From Streptomyces chartreusis (GTDB lineage Bacteria; Actinomycetota; Actinomycetes; Streptomycetales; Streptomycetaceae): a stretch of 64,000 nucleotides of DNA. The stretch lies in assembly GCF_008704715.1 (NCBI RefSeq), contig NZ_CP023689.1, forward strand, positions 3,038,001-3,102,000. The letters run 5' to 3'. A program made the position numbers and the translations under genes. The notes under the pieces are model-generated. The model worked only from the letters and a program-made list of their open reading frames with translations, was not told the DNA's origin and searched no databases. How positions within the stretch are numbered: position 1 is the stretch's first letter; every line of letters starts with the position of its first letter. Positions 27,012 through 36,156 of the stretch are shown here, one piece after another.

Positions 27012-29941
27012 TGAGCGAGATCACCGACTTCGACTCGCTGCGCCGGGCCATGGCGGAGAACGGCGAGGAACCGGAGGGTCCGGCCCGCAACGCGCGCGCG
27101 GAGCAGCTGCTCGCCGAGGCGGAGAAGCTGAAGATCCCGCTGGCCGTGATCGAGGCGCTCGGGCATCAGATGAAGGTCTACAACTACAGCTCCGAGAAGG
27201 GGAAGATGTTCGTCCCCTTCGCGCGGCTGCTGCGCATGTGGGACGAGCGGCCCGAGGACTTCGACGAGTACGAGACGCATTCGCTGCACTGGGTCTTCAA
27301 GTGGATGTCGTCCGGCATGCTCGACCAGCCGCACGTCCCGCTGGCCTCCATCGAGAAGTGGCTCGGCGAGATGGGGCACCGCTACCGGCTCGCCGGGCAC
27401 TCCGAACGAGCGGTGCGCGGCGCCGAGTTCAGCGTGGCCGCGCATGTGGGTGACGTGGCGCGGGCGGAGCGGGCGTACGGCGCCTGGCTGGCCGCGGACC
27501 GGGACGCCATGGCCGACTGCCACGCGTGCGAGCTGCACGGGCAGGGGTGGTGGCAGGCCGAGCGGGGCCGGGACGTCGAGGCGATCCGGCTGTGGGGTCC
27601 GGTGCTGGAGGGCGAGTTCACCTGCGCCCACGAGCCGCACACGGTCCTCGCGTCGTCCCTGACGCCGCTGCTGCGCCTGGGCCGCGTGGACGAGGCCCGC
27701 GCCAACCATCTGCGCGGCTTCCGGCTCGTGCGGGCCATGGAGAGCATGCGCGGGGCGTACGCGGACCACGTGGAGTTCTGCGTGCTGACCGGCAACGAGG
27801 CGCGCGGCCTGGAGCTGCTCGCGGAGCGGCCGGCGTACTTCACGGACGACGGGCATCCGCGCAGCAGGCTGGAGTTCATGACGGTGGTGGCCCTGCTGAT
27901 GGGCCGCCTGAGCGCGCTCGGTCTTGGCGAGCGGCGGGTGCCCGGTCCGGCGGGGCGCACCTGGACCGCCGGCGAACTCGCCGTGCACGCGCGCGAGGAG
28001 GCGCTCGCGCTGGCCGCCCGCTTCGACGAACGCAACGGCACGGCCCACGTGAGCGAACGGGCACGCGCGCGCATGGATCAGGAGCCCCTGGTGGAGCGGC
28101 TGCCCCTCGGAGTGCGTACGACGGCCCGGCCGGCGCCGGCCGTGCCCGCGCCGGTCGCGGCCGGCTCCCCCGACGACTCCCGGCCCGACCTGCCGGCGCT
28201 GATCGCCGAGGCACGGCGGCTGTCGGACACCCTTCAGCCCGACGCCGTCGAGGCGTGGGCGGCCGTCTCGCGGGCCGCCGAGGGCGTCGGGCTGGACGCC
28301 CGCGACCGCGCGGAGATCGCCGACCACCGTGCGATGGACCTGGGCCCGGAGGGCATCGCCCTGTTCGAGGAGGCCGCCGGGCTGTACGCGGAGGCGGGCG
28401 ACCCCGGGGAGGCGCTGGCGGCACGCGCGCGTGGAGCGTACGTACGGGCCCTCACGGGCGAGGTGTCCGAGGCCCGCACGATCATCGCCGGTCTCTACGA
28501 CCGGGTGCTCGCGCTGTACGCCGACGACGGCACGGGCGTGCGTCAGACGGCGGCCGTGCTGATGAGCCGGGCGCGGATCCTGATGCGGCGGGTGCACGAG
28601 GCGGAGGGCGGGCTGCCGGAGGTCCTCGCGGCCGACGCCGAGGCGGCCGCCCGTGAGGTGCTGGCGCTCGTCGGCGGGCAGCCCGGGGACGACGTACGGC
28701 TCGCCTCGCGGATCGCGGAGGCGCAGGCCATGCTCGCGGAGCTGGCGGCGCTCGCGGGGGACGTGGAGGGGGCCGCGGAGCTGTTCGCGCGGGCCTCCGC
28801 GGCGTTCGTCGGGGCGGGGCTGCCGTGGTTCGCGGTGGAGTACGAGGCCCGGCTGGCCGGGCTCGCGCACCATCTCGGCGAGATGGCGGAGGCCGAGCGG
28901 GCGCTGCGGGCGGCCCTGGAGCACGGCGGGCCGCAGCTGGAGGCCACGGGCCGGGCCCAGCTGCATCTCCAGCTGGCCGAGGTGCTCGGCGACCGGGGAC
29001 TGTCCGAGGAGGCCGCGGAGCACGCCCTGGAGGCGGCGCACTGGGCCGACGAGGCGGGCGAGAGCCGCACGCTCGGCGCCTGGGCGAGGCATCAGCTGGG
29101 CGGGTTCCTGCTGCGGCAGGGACGATTCGCCGAGGCCGCCGAGGTGCTGGAGTCGGCGCTGCCTGACCTGTCCGCCGAGACGCACGGCGACGGGGCCGTC
29201 GTCCAGACGCAGTGGTGGCTCGGCGACAGTCTGAGCGAGCTGGGCGAGCACCGGGCGGCGGCCGAACGCCGGCTGCAGGCCGCCGAGATCGCCCGGCACT
29301 GGCCCGAGCAGCACGACCACGCCACGCTCGCGCACCTCGCCGCCGAGTCCCTCGGCCATGCGGGCCTGCACGCGGAGGCGGACCGGGCGTACGCGCGCGC
29401 GGGCGCGCTGTGGCGTTCCGTCGGCAACGTGCACGGCCTGGTCCGCTCGCTGCGTGCACGCGCGTGGCTGGCGCTCGGCGAGGACGACCGGGAGGACACC
29501 GCGTCCGAGCTGATGGCGAGCGCGGTCGAGGAGTGCCGGGCGGCGCTGGACGAGGCCGAGGACGAGGAGTCGCGCGAGCGTCTCGTCGCCGAACTCGGCC
29601 ACACCCACCGCCAGTTCAGCGACCTGCTGGCGCGTTCGGCCGCGGAGGACGCCGAGGACGAGTCGATCCGGGACATGCTGGAGGGGGCCCTGACCCAGGT
29701 GTCGCTGGCCGTCGAGGTGTTCGCGCCGCTCGGCGACGACGTCCTGCACAGCCGTACCGGCGCGGAGCTCGCCGCGGGCTGGCTGGAGGCCGACCTGGGC
29801 CGCCCGGCCGCGGCGGCGGCACGCGCGCGTGCGGTGCTGGCGGCGTACGCGGGTGCCGGCGAGGACGACGGGACGGTGCTGGAGCGGCGGCAGGAGGCCG
29901 AGCAGATGCTTCAGGTGGTGCGGGAGCAGGACGGGGCGTAG
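27011..29941 (+). CDS. Large TPR-like helical repeat protein, partner of HSP90-like gene
   Basis: 976-residue soluble protein rich in Ala, Glu and Leu helices. The C-terminal two-thirds reads as TPR-type repeats (for example ARGAYVRALTGEVSEARTII and LGDSLSELGEHRAAAERRLQ). The N-terminal 370 residues contain a distinct domain with ADCHACELHGQGWWQ and FTCAHEPHTV, possibly a metal site. A Pro/Ala linker near residues 370-390 divides the halves. The start overlaps the HSP90-like stop, which argues that the proteins work together, much as TPR cochaperones do with eukaryotic HSP90. No catalytic domain is recognised. Convergent with the DAK2 gene, 13 bases apart. Confidence 0.8.
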   Translation: MSEITDFDSLRRAMAENGEEPEGPARNARAEQLLAEAEKLKIPLAVIEALGHQMKVYNYSSEKGKMFVPFARLLRMWDERPEDFDEYETHSLHWVFKWMSSGMLDQPHVPLASIEKWLGEMGHRYRLAGHSERAVRGAEFSVAAHVGDVARAERAYGAWLAADRDAMADCHACELHGQGWWQAERGRDVEAIRLWGPVLEGEFTCAHEPHTVLASSLTPLLRLGRVDEARANHLRGFRLVRAMESMRGAYADHVEFCVLTGNEARGLELLAERPAYFTDDGHPRSRLEFMTVVALLMGRLSALGLGERRVPGPAGRTWTAGELAVHAREEALALAARFDERNGTAHVSERARARMDQEPLVERLPLGVRTTARPAPAVPAPVAAGSPDDSRPDLPALIAEARRLSDTLQPDAVEAWAAVSRAAEGVGLDARDRAEIADHRAMDLGPEGIALFEEAAGLYAEAGDPGEALAARARGAYVRALTGEVSEARTIIAGLYDRVLALYADDGTGVRQTAAVLMSRARILMRRVHEAEGGLPEVLAADAEAAAREVLALVGGQPGDDVRLASRIAEAQAMLAELAALAGDVEGAAELFARASAAFVGAGLPWFAVEYEARLAGLAHHLGEMAEAERALRAALEHGGPQLEATGRAQLHLQLAEVLGDRGLSEEAAEHALEAAHWADEAGESRTLGAWARHQLGGFLLRQGRFAEAAEVLESALPDLSAETHGDGAVVQTQWWLGDSLSELGEHRAAAERRLQAAEIARHWPEQHDHATLAHLAAESLGHAGLHAEADRAYARAGALWRSVGNVHGLVRSLRARAWLALGEDDREDTASELMASAVEECRAALDEAEDEESRERLVAELGHTHRQFSDLLARSAAEDAEDESIRDMLEGALTQVSLAVEVFAPLGDDVLHSRTGAELAAGWLEADLGRPAAAAARARAVLAAYAGAGEDDGTVLERRQEAEQMLQVVREQDGA

Positions 29942-29954
29942 GGCCCGGCCGGGC

Positions 29955-31628
29955 TCACTCCACGCCGATGAGCAGCACGGCTCCCTGTCGGCCACCCCGG
30001 TACACGACCGTGTCGACGGCGAGGTAGGACTCGCGCACGCGTGCTTCGAGGTGCTCGGCGATCGTCTCGGGCGCCTCGTCGCCGAGGACGAGGGTGACGA
30101 GTTCGCCGCCCGCGGAGAGCATGCGGTCGAGGACGCCCTCGGCGGTGGCGGTGACGTCCGTGCCGATCACGGCGACGTCGCCGTCGATGAGGCCGAGGAC
30201 GTCGCCGGCCTGGCAGATGCCGGCCATGGTCCAGGACTGGCGTTCGGCGACGGCGACCTCGGCGTAGCGGGTCGCGCCGGCCGCCGAGGTCATCGACACG
30301 ACGTCCTCGTCGAAGCGGCGGTCCGGCTCGTGCACGGCGAGTGCCGCGATGCCCTGGACCGCGGAGCGGGTGGGGATCAGCGCCACGCGGATGCCCTCGG
30401 TGCGGGCCTGCTCGGCCGCGGCGGCCGCGGTGTGCCGCAGCTCGGCGTCGTTGGGCAGCAGCACGACCTCGCGCGCGTGGGCCCGCCGTACGGCCTGAAC
30501 CAGCTCCCCGCTGGCGGGCGGCTCCCCGGGGCGGGCGAGGACGGTGGTCGCGCCGGCCTCGCCGTACAGCCCCGCCAGGCCCTCGCCGGGCACGACGGCG
30601 ACGACGGCCCGCTGGACGCGCTCCCGGGGCAGCTGCTCACCGGTGGCGTGCGCGTCACCGGCCCCGAAGTGGGTGATCCGGATCCGGTACGGCCGGCCGG
30701 CCTCGACGCCGGCTTCCACGGCTGCCCCGGCGTCGTCGACGTGCACATGGACGTTCCACAGTCCGTCGCCGCCGACGATCACGAGGGAGTCCCCGAGCCC
30801 GTCGAGCCGCCCCCGCAGCCGCGCCACGGCCGCGTCCTCGGCCTCCAGGAGGTAGATCACCTCGAAGGCCGGCCCGCCCGCGTCCAGGACGTCGGCGCAG
30901 TCCTCGGCCTCGGTGAGCGGGGTGCCATTACCGGCGGCGGCCGGTGCCACGCGTGCGTGCGCCCCGGCGACCGCGGGCACCGCCTCCCCCGTGAACGTCT
31001 CCACCAGCGCGCCCAGCACCGCTAGCAGCCCCCGCCCCCCGGCGTCGACCACCCCCGCGCGCTCCAGGACCGCCAGCTGTCCGGGCGTCGCGGCCAGCGC
31101 CGTACGCGCCCCTTCGTAGGCCGCCCGCGCGACGGCGCCGCAGTCGTCGCCCGCGGCGCCGTGGGCCGCGTCGGCGGCGGCCGAGGCGACCGAGAGGACG
31201 GTGCCCTCGACCGGGTGGGCCACGGCCTGGCGGGCGGAGTCGGAGGCCCGGCGCAGGGCGAGCCGCAGACCGGACCCGTCGGTGTGAGCCGTCTCACCGT
31301 CGGCGAGCACCTGGGCCATGCCCCGCAGCAGCTGGGCGAGGATCGTGCCGGAGTTCCCGCGGGCGCCTATGAGGGCGCCGTGCGCCATGGCCCGGGCCGC
31401 GTCGGCGAGGGTGGGCCTGCCCACGTCGTAGGCGGTGAACACGGCCTCCACCGCGGCGACCGCCGACTCCACGGTCAGATACAGGTTGGTGCCGGTGTCC
31501 CCGTCGGCCACGGGGTAGACGTTGATCGCGTCGATCTCCTCGCGGGCGCGACCGAGCGACTCCAGCGCGAGGCCGCACCAGGTGCGCACCGCGAGAGCAT
31601 CGAAGAATGTCTGCGGCACCTGCGCCAC
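29955..31628 (-). CDS. DAK2-domain kinase (FakA/YloV family)
   Basis: 557-residue protein of the DhaL/FakA family. The N-terminal DAK2 domain has NVYPVADGDTGTNLYLTVES near residues 33-52, whose aspartates bind Mg-ADP, and GALIGARGNSGTILAQLLRG near residues 83-102. A DegV-interacting C-terminal domain follows. FakA homologues phosphorylate fatty acids bound to FakB. The GTG at 31628 has AAGGAGG 5-12 bases upstream. Divergent from rpmB and close to recG, as is frequent in Gram-positives. The substrate here is inferred only from the family. Confidence 0.87.
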   Translation of the reverse strand: MAQVPQTFFDALAVRTWCGLALESLGRAREEIDAINVYPVADGDTGTNLYLTVESAVAAVEAVFTAYDVGRPTLADAARAMAHGALIGARGNSGTILAQLLRGMAQVLADGETAHTDGSGLRLALRRASDSARQAVAHPVEGTVLSVASAAADAAHGAAGDDCGAVARAAYEGARTALAATPGQLAVLERAGVVDAGGRGLLAVLGALVETFTGEAVPAVAGAHARVAPAAAGNGTPLTEAEDCADVLDAGGPAFEVIYLLEAEDAAVARLRGRLDGLGDSLVIVGGDGLWNVHVHVDDAGAAVEAGVEAGRPYRIRITHFGAGDAHATGEQLPRERVQRAVVAVVPGEGLAGLYGEAGATTVLARPGEPPASGELVQAVRRAHAREVVLLPNDAELRHTAAAAAEQARTEGIRVALIPTRSAVQGIAALAVHEPDRRFDEDVVSMTSAAGATRYAEVAVAERQSWTMAGICQAGDVLGLIDGDVAVIGTDVTATAEGVLDRMLSAGGELVTLVLGDEAPETIAEHLEARVRESYLAVDTVVYRGGRQGAVLLIGVE

Positions 31629-31730
31629 CTGCGCCTCCTTGAACGGCCGAACGTGGCACGCAGCGTAGACCCAGAGCCGGTGGGCGCCGGAAGAGGGCCG
31701 GGAGCGGGCCCCTGAGCAGCCATGGTAGTT

Positions 31731-31759
31731 TCGTTGGACTGGCGCAGTCGTTGTATGCT
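31731..31759 (+). promoter_or_regulatory. Possible rpmB promoter
   Basis: TATGCT at 31754-31759 fits a -10 box. TCGTTG at 31731-31736 is 17 bases upstream as a poor -35. The 124-base leader to the GTG at 31884 contains ATCCCGG-CCTG-CCGGGAT, a hairpin. Confidence 0.3.
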
Positions 31760-31883
31760 GCTCCGGTTGCCCGATGAAAATCGGGCCGTCCCCTGGCAAC
31801 GCCACTCAGATCTCTGATCGTAGATCTCGATCCCGGCCTGCCGGGATTATCCGTAAGAGCATCTGAAGTCTTTGGAGTGACCC

Positions 31884-32069
31884 GTGGCTGCCAACTGCGA
31901 CGTCTGCGGCAAGGGGCCGGGCTTCGGCAACAACATCTCGCACTCGCACCGCCGTACGTCCCGTCGCTGGAACCCGAACATCCAGCGCGTGCGTACCGTG
32001 GTCGGCGGGACGCCGAAGCGCGTGAACGCCTGCACCTCGTGCATCAAGGCCGGCAAGGTCTCGCGCTGA
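31884..32069 (+). CDS. rpmB: 50S ribosomal protein L28
   Basis: 61 residues. [20 protein letters not shown] at residues 5-24 and [10 protein letters not shown] near residue 50 show the two CxxC pairs of the zinc-binding form, so it is not the cysteine-free, zinc-independent paralogue. GTG start at 31884 with TTTGGAG 7 bases upstream. Followed by a terminator hairpin. Confidence 0.97.
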   Translation: MAANCDVCGKGPGFGNNISHSHRRTSRRWNPNIQRVRTVVGGTPKRVNACTSCIKAGKVSR

Positions 32070-32111
32070 CGCCCACAGCTGAGCGCGCGGCCACTGCTGG
32101 TTCGCTGCATT

Positions 32112-32139
32112 GAGCCGGTCCACCTCGGTGGACCGGCTC
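32112..32139. terminator. Terminator after rpmB
   Basis: GAGCCGGTCCACC (32112-32124) pairs perfectly with GGTGGACCGGCTC (32127-32139), followed by TTTG. It serves rpmB and possibly the convergent thiD. Confidence 0.85.
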
Positions 32140-32187
32140 TTTGCTGTGCCCGCCGACTCCCGGTGACCGAAAGCGGCCGCCCGAGGG

Positions 32188-32979
32188 CTACGCGCCGGCG
32201 CGGAACCGCCACCCGTGATCCACGGGACCGATGCCCCCGCCGAGCGCGAACCCGGCCTCGATCGCCCCGGTGACGTACTCCTTCGCCGCCGTCACCGCCT
32301 CCGGTACGGCGAGCCCCTTCGCCAGGCCCGAGGCGATCGCCGAGGCGAGCGTGCAGCCCGTCCCGTGGGTGTGGCGGTTGTCGTGCCGCGGCGCCCGCAG
32401 CCAGTGCTCCGCGGAGCCGTCGGTGAGCAGGTCCACGGCGTCCCCGGGCAGATGACCGCCCTTGATCAGCACCCAGCGCGGCCCGTACTCCAGCACGGCC
32501 GCGGCGGCCTGCCGCAACTGCTCCTCGGACTCGACGTGCACCCCGGTCAGTTGCGCCACCTCGTCGAGGTTCGGCGTCGCGACGGTCGCCACGGGCAGCA
32601 GCTTCGTACGCACCGATTCCAGCGCGGACGACGCGAGCAGCGAGTCACCGTGCTTCGAGACGCCGACGGGGTCGATCACGGCGGGCGCGTCGGTGCCGCC
32701 GATCAATTCGGCGACCGCCTCGACCAGTTCGGCGGAGGCGAGCATGCCGGTCTTGACCGCCTGGACGCCGATGTCGTCGACGACGCTGCGGTACTGCGCC
32801 CGCACCGCCTCCGCCGGCAGCTCCCAGGCCCCCTGCACACCGAGGGAGTTCTGGGCGGTCACCGCGGTGATCACGCTCATGCCGTGCACGCCGAGCGCGA
32901 GCATCGTCTTCAGGTCGGCCTGGATGCCGGCGCCGCCTCCGGAGTCGGAGCCGGCCACCGTGAGGACGCGCGGGATCAT
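32188..32979 (-). CDS. thiD: Hydroxymethylpyrimidine/phosphomethylpyrimidine kinase
   Basis: 263-residue kinase of thiamine synthesis that phosphorylates HMP and then HMP-P. It begins [20 protein letters not shown] and has the anion-hole motif [16 protein letters not shown] near residues 212-227 and [14 protein letters not shown] near residue 180. There is no fused ThiE or TenA domain. The ATG overlaps the thiL stop by four bases (ATGA at 32979-32976), so the pair is coupled. Confidence 0.94.
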   Translation of the reverse strand: MIPRVLTVAGSDSGGGAGIQADLKTMLALGVHGMSVITAVTAQNSLGVQGAWELPAEAVRAQYRSVVDDIGVQAVKTGMLASAELVEAVAELIGGTDAPAVIDPVGVSKHGDSLLASSALESVRTKLLPVATVATPNLDEVAQLTGVHVESEEQLRQAAAAVLEYGPRWVLIKGGHLPGDAVDLLTDGSAEHWLRAPRHDNRHTHGTGCTLASAIASGLAKGLAVPEAVTAAKEYVTGAIEAGFALGGGIGPVDHGWRFRAGA

Positions 32980-33944
32980 GACTCGATGTCCCCGCCGAAG
33001 TGGTCCCAGCCGCCCTTCCTGGTCCACGGCGCCCCGTCCACCGTGACCTGGGGCAGCGCCGAGGGGTTGAGGACCTCGCCGATGACCTTCCAGCGGGCGG
33101 GCAGCTTCACGTCCGGCGGGAAGGTCGCCACGATCGCGTGGTCCTCTCCCCCGGTCAGCACCCACTGCATCGGGTCGACGCCGACGGCCTGCCCGATGTC
33201 GTTCATCTGGGTCGGGATGTCGATCGCGCCCGAGCGGATGTCGATACGGACCTTGCTGGCCTCGGCGATGTGCCCGAGGTCGGCGATCAGCCCGTCGCTC
33301 ACGTCGCACATCGCGGTGGCGCCGAGCCCTGCGGCGGCCGGCCCGGCGTGATACGGCGGCTCGGGACGCCGGTGCGCCTCCACGAAGGCGCGCGGCGAGC
33401 GGAATCCCCGGGCGAGCACGGCGTATCCGGCCGCGGACCAGCCCAGCCAGCCCGTCACGGCGACCATGTCGCCGGGCTGCGCGCCGGCCCGCGTGACGGG
33501 CTCCTGATTGCGCAGATCGCCGAGCGCGGTGATCGACACCATGATCGTGTCGCCGCGTACGACGTCGCCGCCGACCACCGAGGCGCCGGCGACCTGGCAC
33601 TCGTCGCGGATGCCGTCCATCAGCTCGCTCGGCCAGGTGACCGGGAGTTCGGCCGGCACGACCAGGCCGAGCAGCAGCGCGGTCGGTACGGCTCCCATGG
33701 CGGCGATGTCCGCGAGGTTCTGCGCGGCGGCCTTGCGGCCGACGTCGTAGGCCGTGGACCAGTCGCGGCGGAAGTGCCGTCCCTCCAGCAGGATGTCCGT
33801 GCTGGCGACCACCCTGCGGTCGGGCGCGGCCACCACCGCGGCGTCGTCGCCCGGACCGACCCGGACCGCCGGGGTGGTGGTGAGACGGGAGGTGAGCTCC
33901 CTGATGAGCCCGAACTCCCCTAGCTCACCAACAGTGCCCTTCAT
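32976..33944 (-). CDS. thiL: Thiamine-monophosphate kinase
   Basis: 322-residue enzyme converting thiamine phosphate to thiamine diphosphate. PurM-fold motifs are [14 protein letters not shown] near residues 29-42, [51 protein letters not shown] near residue 213 and [13 protein letters not shown] near residue 268. The start [14 protein letters not shown] at 33944 fits the family; AAGGG stands just upstream. First gene of the thiL-thiD operon, divergent from the Lrp-type gene. Confidence 0.94.
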   Translation of the reverse strand: MKGTVGELGEFGLIRELTSRLTTTPAVRVGPGDDAAVVAAPDRRVVASTDILLEGRHFRRDWSTAYDVGRKAAAQNLADIAAMGAVPTALLLGLVVPAELPVTWPSELMDGIRDECQVAGASVVGGDVVRGDTIMVSITALGDLRNQEPVTRAGAQPGDMVAVTGWLGWSAAGYAVLARGFRSPRAFVEAHRRPEPPYHAGPAAAGLGATAMCDVSDGLIADLGHIAEASKVRIDIRSGAIDIPTQMNDIGQAVGVDPMQWVLTGGEDHAIVATFPPDVKLPARWKVIGEVLNPSALPQVTVDGAPWTRKGGWDHFGGDIES

Positions 33945-34150
33945 TGCCCTTACGCCCCTTCTGTCCCGGTCCGCACCCGGTCGCGCGTCCCTGCGGTGCT
34001 CGCTACGGTCGAGATGTACGTCAACTTCGGTCGTCCCCGCACCACGGCGCGGGGTCCCTGGCCATCGAGGGTCTCCCCGTGACGAGCGGCGACGCGATAC
34101 CGTGGCGTTCCTTTTCCCCACATGATCCTCGTGGCCGCCCTGGAGGTTCC

Positions 34151-34384
34151 GTGGTACAGGCGTACATCCTGATCCAGACTGAGGTCGGCAAGGCGTCGAC
34201 CGTCGCCGAGACGATCAGCAAGCTCCCTGGAGTCATCCAGGCCGAGGACGTCACCGGACCGTACGACGTCATCGTGCGCGCCCAAGCCGACACGGTCGAC
34301 GACCTGGGTCGCATGGTGGTCGCCAAAGTCCAGCAAGTGGACGGCATCACCCGCACCCTGACCTGCCCGGTCGTACATCTGTAG
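34151..34384 (+). CDS. Stand-alone Lrp/AsnC ligand-binding (RAM) domain protein
   Basis: 77 residues comprising only the RAM effector domain of Lrp/AsnC regulators: VVQAYILIQTEVGKAS, GPYDVIVRAQADTVDDLGRM and ITRTLTCPVVHL. There is no DNA-binding domain. Such single-domain proteins form dimers and decamers that bind amino acids and can modulate full-length Lrp proteins. GTG at 34151 with GGAGG 5 bases upstream. The DUF3515 lipoprotein gene follows 20 bases later. Confidence 0.85.
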   Translation: MVQAYILIQTEVGKASTVAETISKLPGVIQAEDVTGPYDVIVRAQADTVDDLGRMVVAKVQQVDGITRTLTCPVVHL

Positions 34385-34404
34385 CCCCCGTCTACCCTTG
34401 GCCG

Positions 34405-34914
34405 GTGAACTCTTTCCGTCACCGGCGCTTTGCTGTCATCGGGCTGCCCGCGTTCGTCCTGCTGGTCACCACCGCGGGCTGCTCATCAGCAGACGGCAGC
34501 GCGTCGGCAGCGGTTCCCAGCCCCGGTACGAAGGCCACGAAGTTGTGCCGGAACCTCGACAAGGCGCTGCCGGCCGAGGTGGACGGTGCCGACCGTGAGG
34601 ATCCCTCGCCCGCGTCGACGCTGACCGCGGGCTGGGGAGACCCGGCGATCATACTGCGGTGCGGTGTCGTACGGCCGTCGAAGATGAGCGACCCCGCGGT
34701 GGCCGAGGGCAGGGACGACGAAGCGGTGGCCGGTGGCGTGAACGGCGTCAGGTGGTTGATGGAGGAGGACGGCGACGGGGGTTACCGGTTCACCAGCGCA
34801 TTGCGTCGCGCGTACGTCGAGGTCACCGTGCCGAAGGGCCGGGACAGTTCGAGCGTGCTGATCGATCTGGCCGCGGCCGTGAAGAAGGCGATCCCCGAGG
34901 GGATCGCCGACTGA
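34405..34914 (+). CDS. DUF3515 lipoprotein
   Basis: 169-residue predicted lipoprotein. A signal peptide with lipobox ends at TTAGC, making Cys26 the likely lipidated residue. The mature part has KLCRNLDKALPAEVDG and AIILRCGVVRPSKM with a conserved cysteine pair, the marks of DUF3515. The family is actinobacterial, usually beside ddl/thiL, with no known function. Convergent with ddlA (15-base gap). GTG start. Confidence 0.8.
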   Translation: MNSFRHRRFAVIGLPAFVLLVTTAGCSSADGSASAAVPSPGTKATKLCRNLDKALPAEVDGADREDPSPASTLTAGWGDPAIILRCGVVRPSKMSDPAVAEGRDDEAVAGGVNGVRWLMEEDGDGGYRFTSALRRAYVEVTVPKGRDSSSVLIDLAAAVKKAIPEGIAD

Positions 34915-34929
34915 CCATCTCGGTGGCGC

Positions 34930-36087
34930 CTACCTGAGCCCGGTCGAGCGCCGCAGCGCGGCCTCGATCAGCCGGTCCACCAGGTCCGCGTAACCGATCC
35001 CGCCGGCCTGCCACATCTGCGGGTACATCGAGATAGGCGTGAAGCCGGGCATCGTGTTGATCTCGTTGATCACGAACTCCCCGTCCTCGGTGAGGAAGAA
35101 GTCCGCGCGCACCAGGCCCTCGCAGGAGGCCGCCTCGAAGGCGTCCACGGCCAGGCGCTGCACTTCGGCCGTCTCCTCGGGCGTCAGCGGCGCCGGCACG
35201 ATGCCGGGCGTGGAGTCGATGTACTTGGCCTCGAAGTCGTAGTACGCGTGCGCGTCCGGCGGCGGGATCTCCGCCGGGACGGAGGCGCGCGGGCCGTCCT
35301 CGAACTCCAGCACCCCGCACTCGATCTCCCGGCCGCGCAGAGCGGCCTCGACGAGGATCTTCGGGTCGTGCCGCTGCGCCTCGGCGATCGCGTCGTCCAG
35401 GCCCGACAGGTCCTCGACCTTGGTGATGCCGATCGACGAGCCCGCGCGGGCGGGCTTCACGAACAGCGGCCAGCCGTGGTCGCCGGCGAGGTCGATGATC
35501 TTCTTGCGGGCGGCGGACTCGTCCTGCTCCCACTCACGCGGCCGGATCACCACGTACGGGCCCACCTTGAGCCCGAAGGAGGTGAACACCCGCTTCATGT
35601 ACTCCTTGTCCTGGCCGACGGCCGAGGCCAGCACGCCGGAGCCGACGTAGGGCACCCCGGAGAGCTCCAGCAGGCCCTGGAGGGTGCCGTCCTCGCCGTA
35701 GGGGCCGTGCAGCACCGGGAAGACCACGTCGATCTCGCCGAGCGCCTTGGGCACCGATCCGGGCTCGGTGTAGACGACTTCGCGGTTCGCGGGGTCGACG
35801 GGGAGCACCACGCCGCCCTCGCCGGTCTCGGCCAGCTGCTCGACGTTGGGCGTACGGCGCTCGGTGATCGCCATGCGTTCCGGTTCGTCGGCGGTGAGCA
35901 CCCAGCGGCCGCTCTGCGTGATCCCGATCGGCAGGACGTCGTACTTCGTCCGGTCGATCGCGCGCAGGACGGCGCCGGCGGTGACCATGGAGATCCCGTG
36001 CTCGGAGCTGCGGCCGCCGAACACGACGGCCACACGCGGCTTGCGCTGCGGCTGGTCTGGGCTCTGGGGGAGGTTCTCGGTGCTCAT
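34930..36087 (-). CDS. ddlA: D-alanine--D-alanine ligase
   Basis: 385-residue ATP-grasp enzyme making the D-Ala-D-Ala end of the peptidoglycan precursor. The N-terminal domain starts VAVVFGGRSSEHGISMVTAG near residue 19. ATP-grasp parts are LFVKPARAGSSIGITKVED near residue 208 and the Mg site NEINTMPGFTPISMYPQMW near residue 344. YDFEAKYIDSTPG carries the omega-loop tyrosine of D-Ala ligases rather than the features of D-lactate ligases. ATG at 36087. Next to gpsA-plsC. Confidence 0.95.
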   Translation of the reverse strand: MSTENLPQSPDQPQRKPRVAVVFGGRSSEHGISMVTAGAVLRAIDRTKYDVLPIGITQSGRWVLTADEPERMAITERRTPNVEQLAETGEGGVVLPVDPANREVVYTEPGSVPKALGEIDVVFPVLHGPYGEDGTLQGLLELSGVPYVGSGVLASAVGQDKEYMKRVFTSFGLKVGPYVVIRPREWEQDESAARKKIIDLAGDHGWPLFVKPARAGSSIGITKVEDLSGLDDAIAEAQRHDPKILVEAALRGREIECGVLEFEDGPRASVPAEIPPPDAHAYYDFEAKYIDSTPGIVPAPLTPEETAEVQRLAVDAFEAASCEGLVRADFFLTEDGEFVINEINTMPGFTPISMYPQMWQAGGIGYADLVDRLIEAALRRSTGLR

Positions 36088-36156
36088 ATCGCGTTGAGCG
36101 TACCCGCCCGTAGGGTCCGAGTCAGCGTCCGGAGGGTGGCGTCCCCCGGGCGTCGC

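Noticed and set aside
26738..29995. Open frame of about 1085 codons opposite the TPR gene
   Set aside because: Antisense to a gene with correct codon bias, and the translated product is Arg/Pro/Gly-rich low-complexity noise.
29955..31628. Dihydroxyacetone kinase DhaK/DhaL
   Set aside because: Only the DAK2 domain is present, fused to a FakA-type C-terminal domain, and there is no DhaK partner nearby.
31800..31883. Riboswitch in the rpmB leader
   Set aside because: Only short hairpins are visible and no known riboswitch core; the downstream gene is a ribosomal protein gene.
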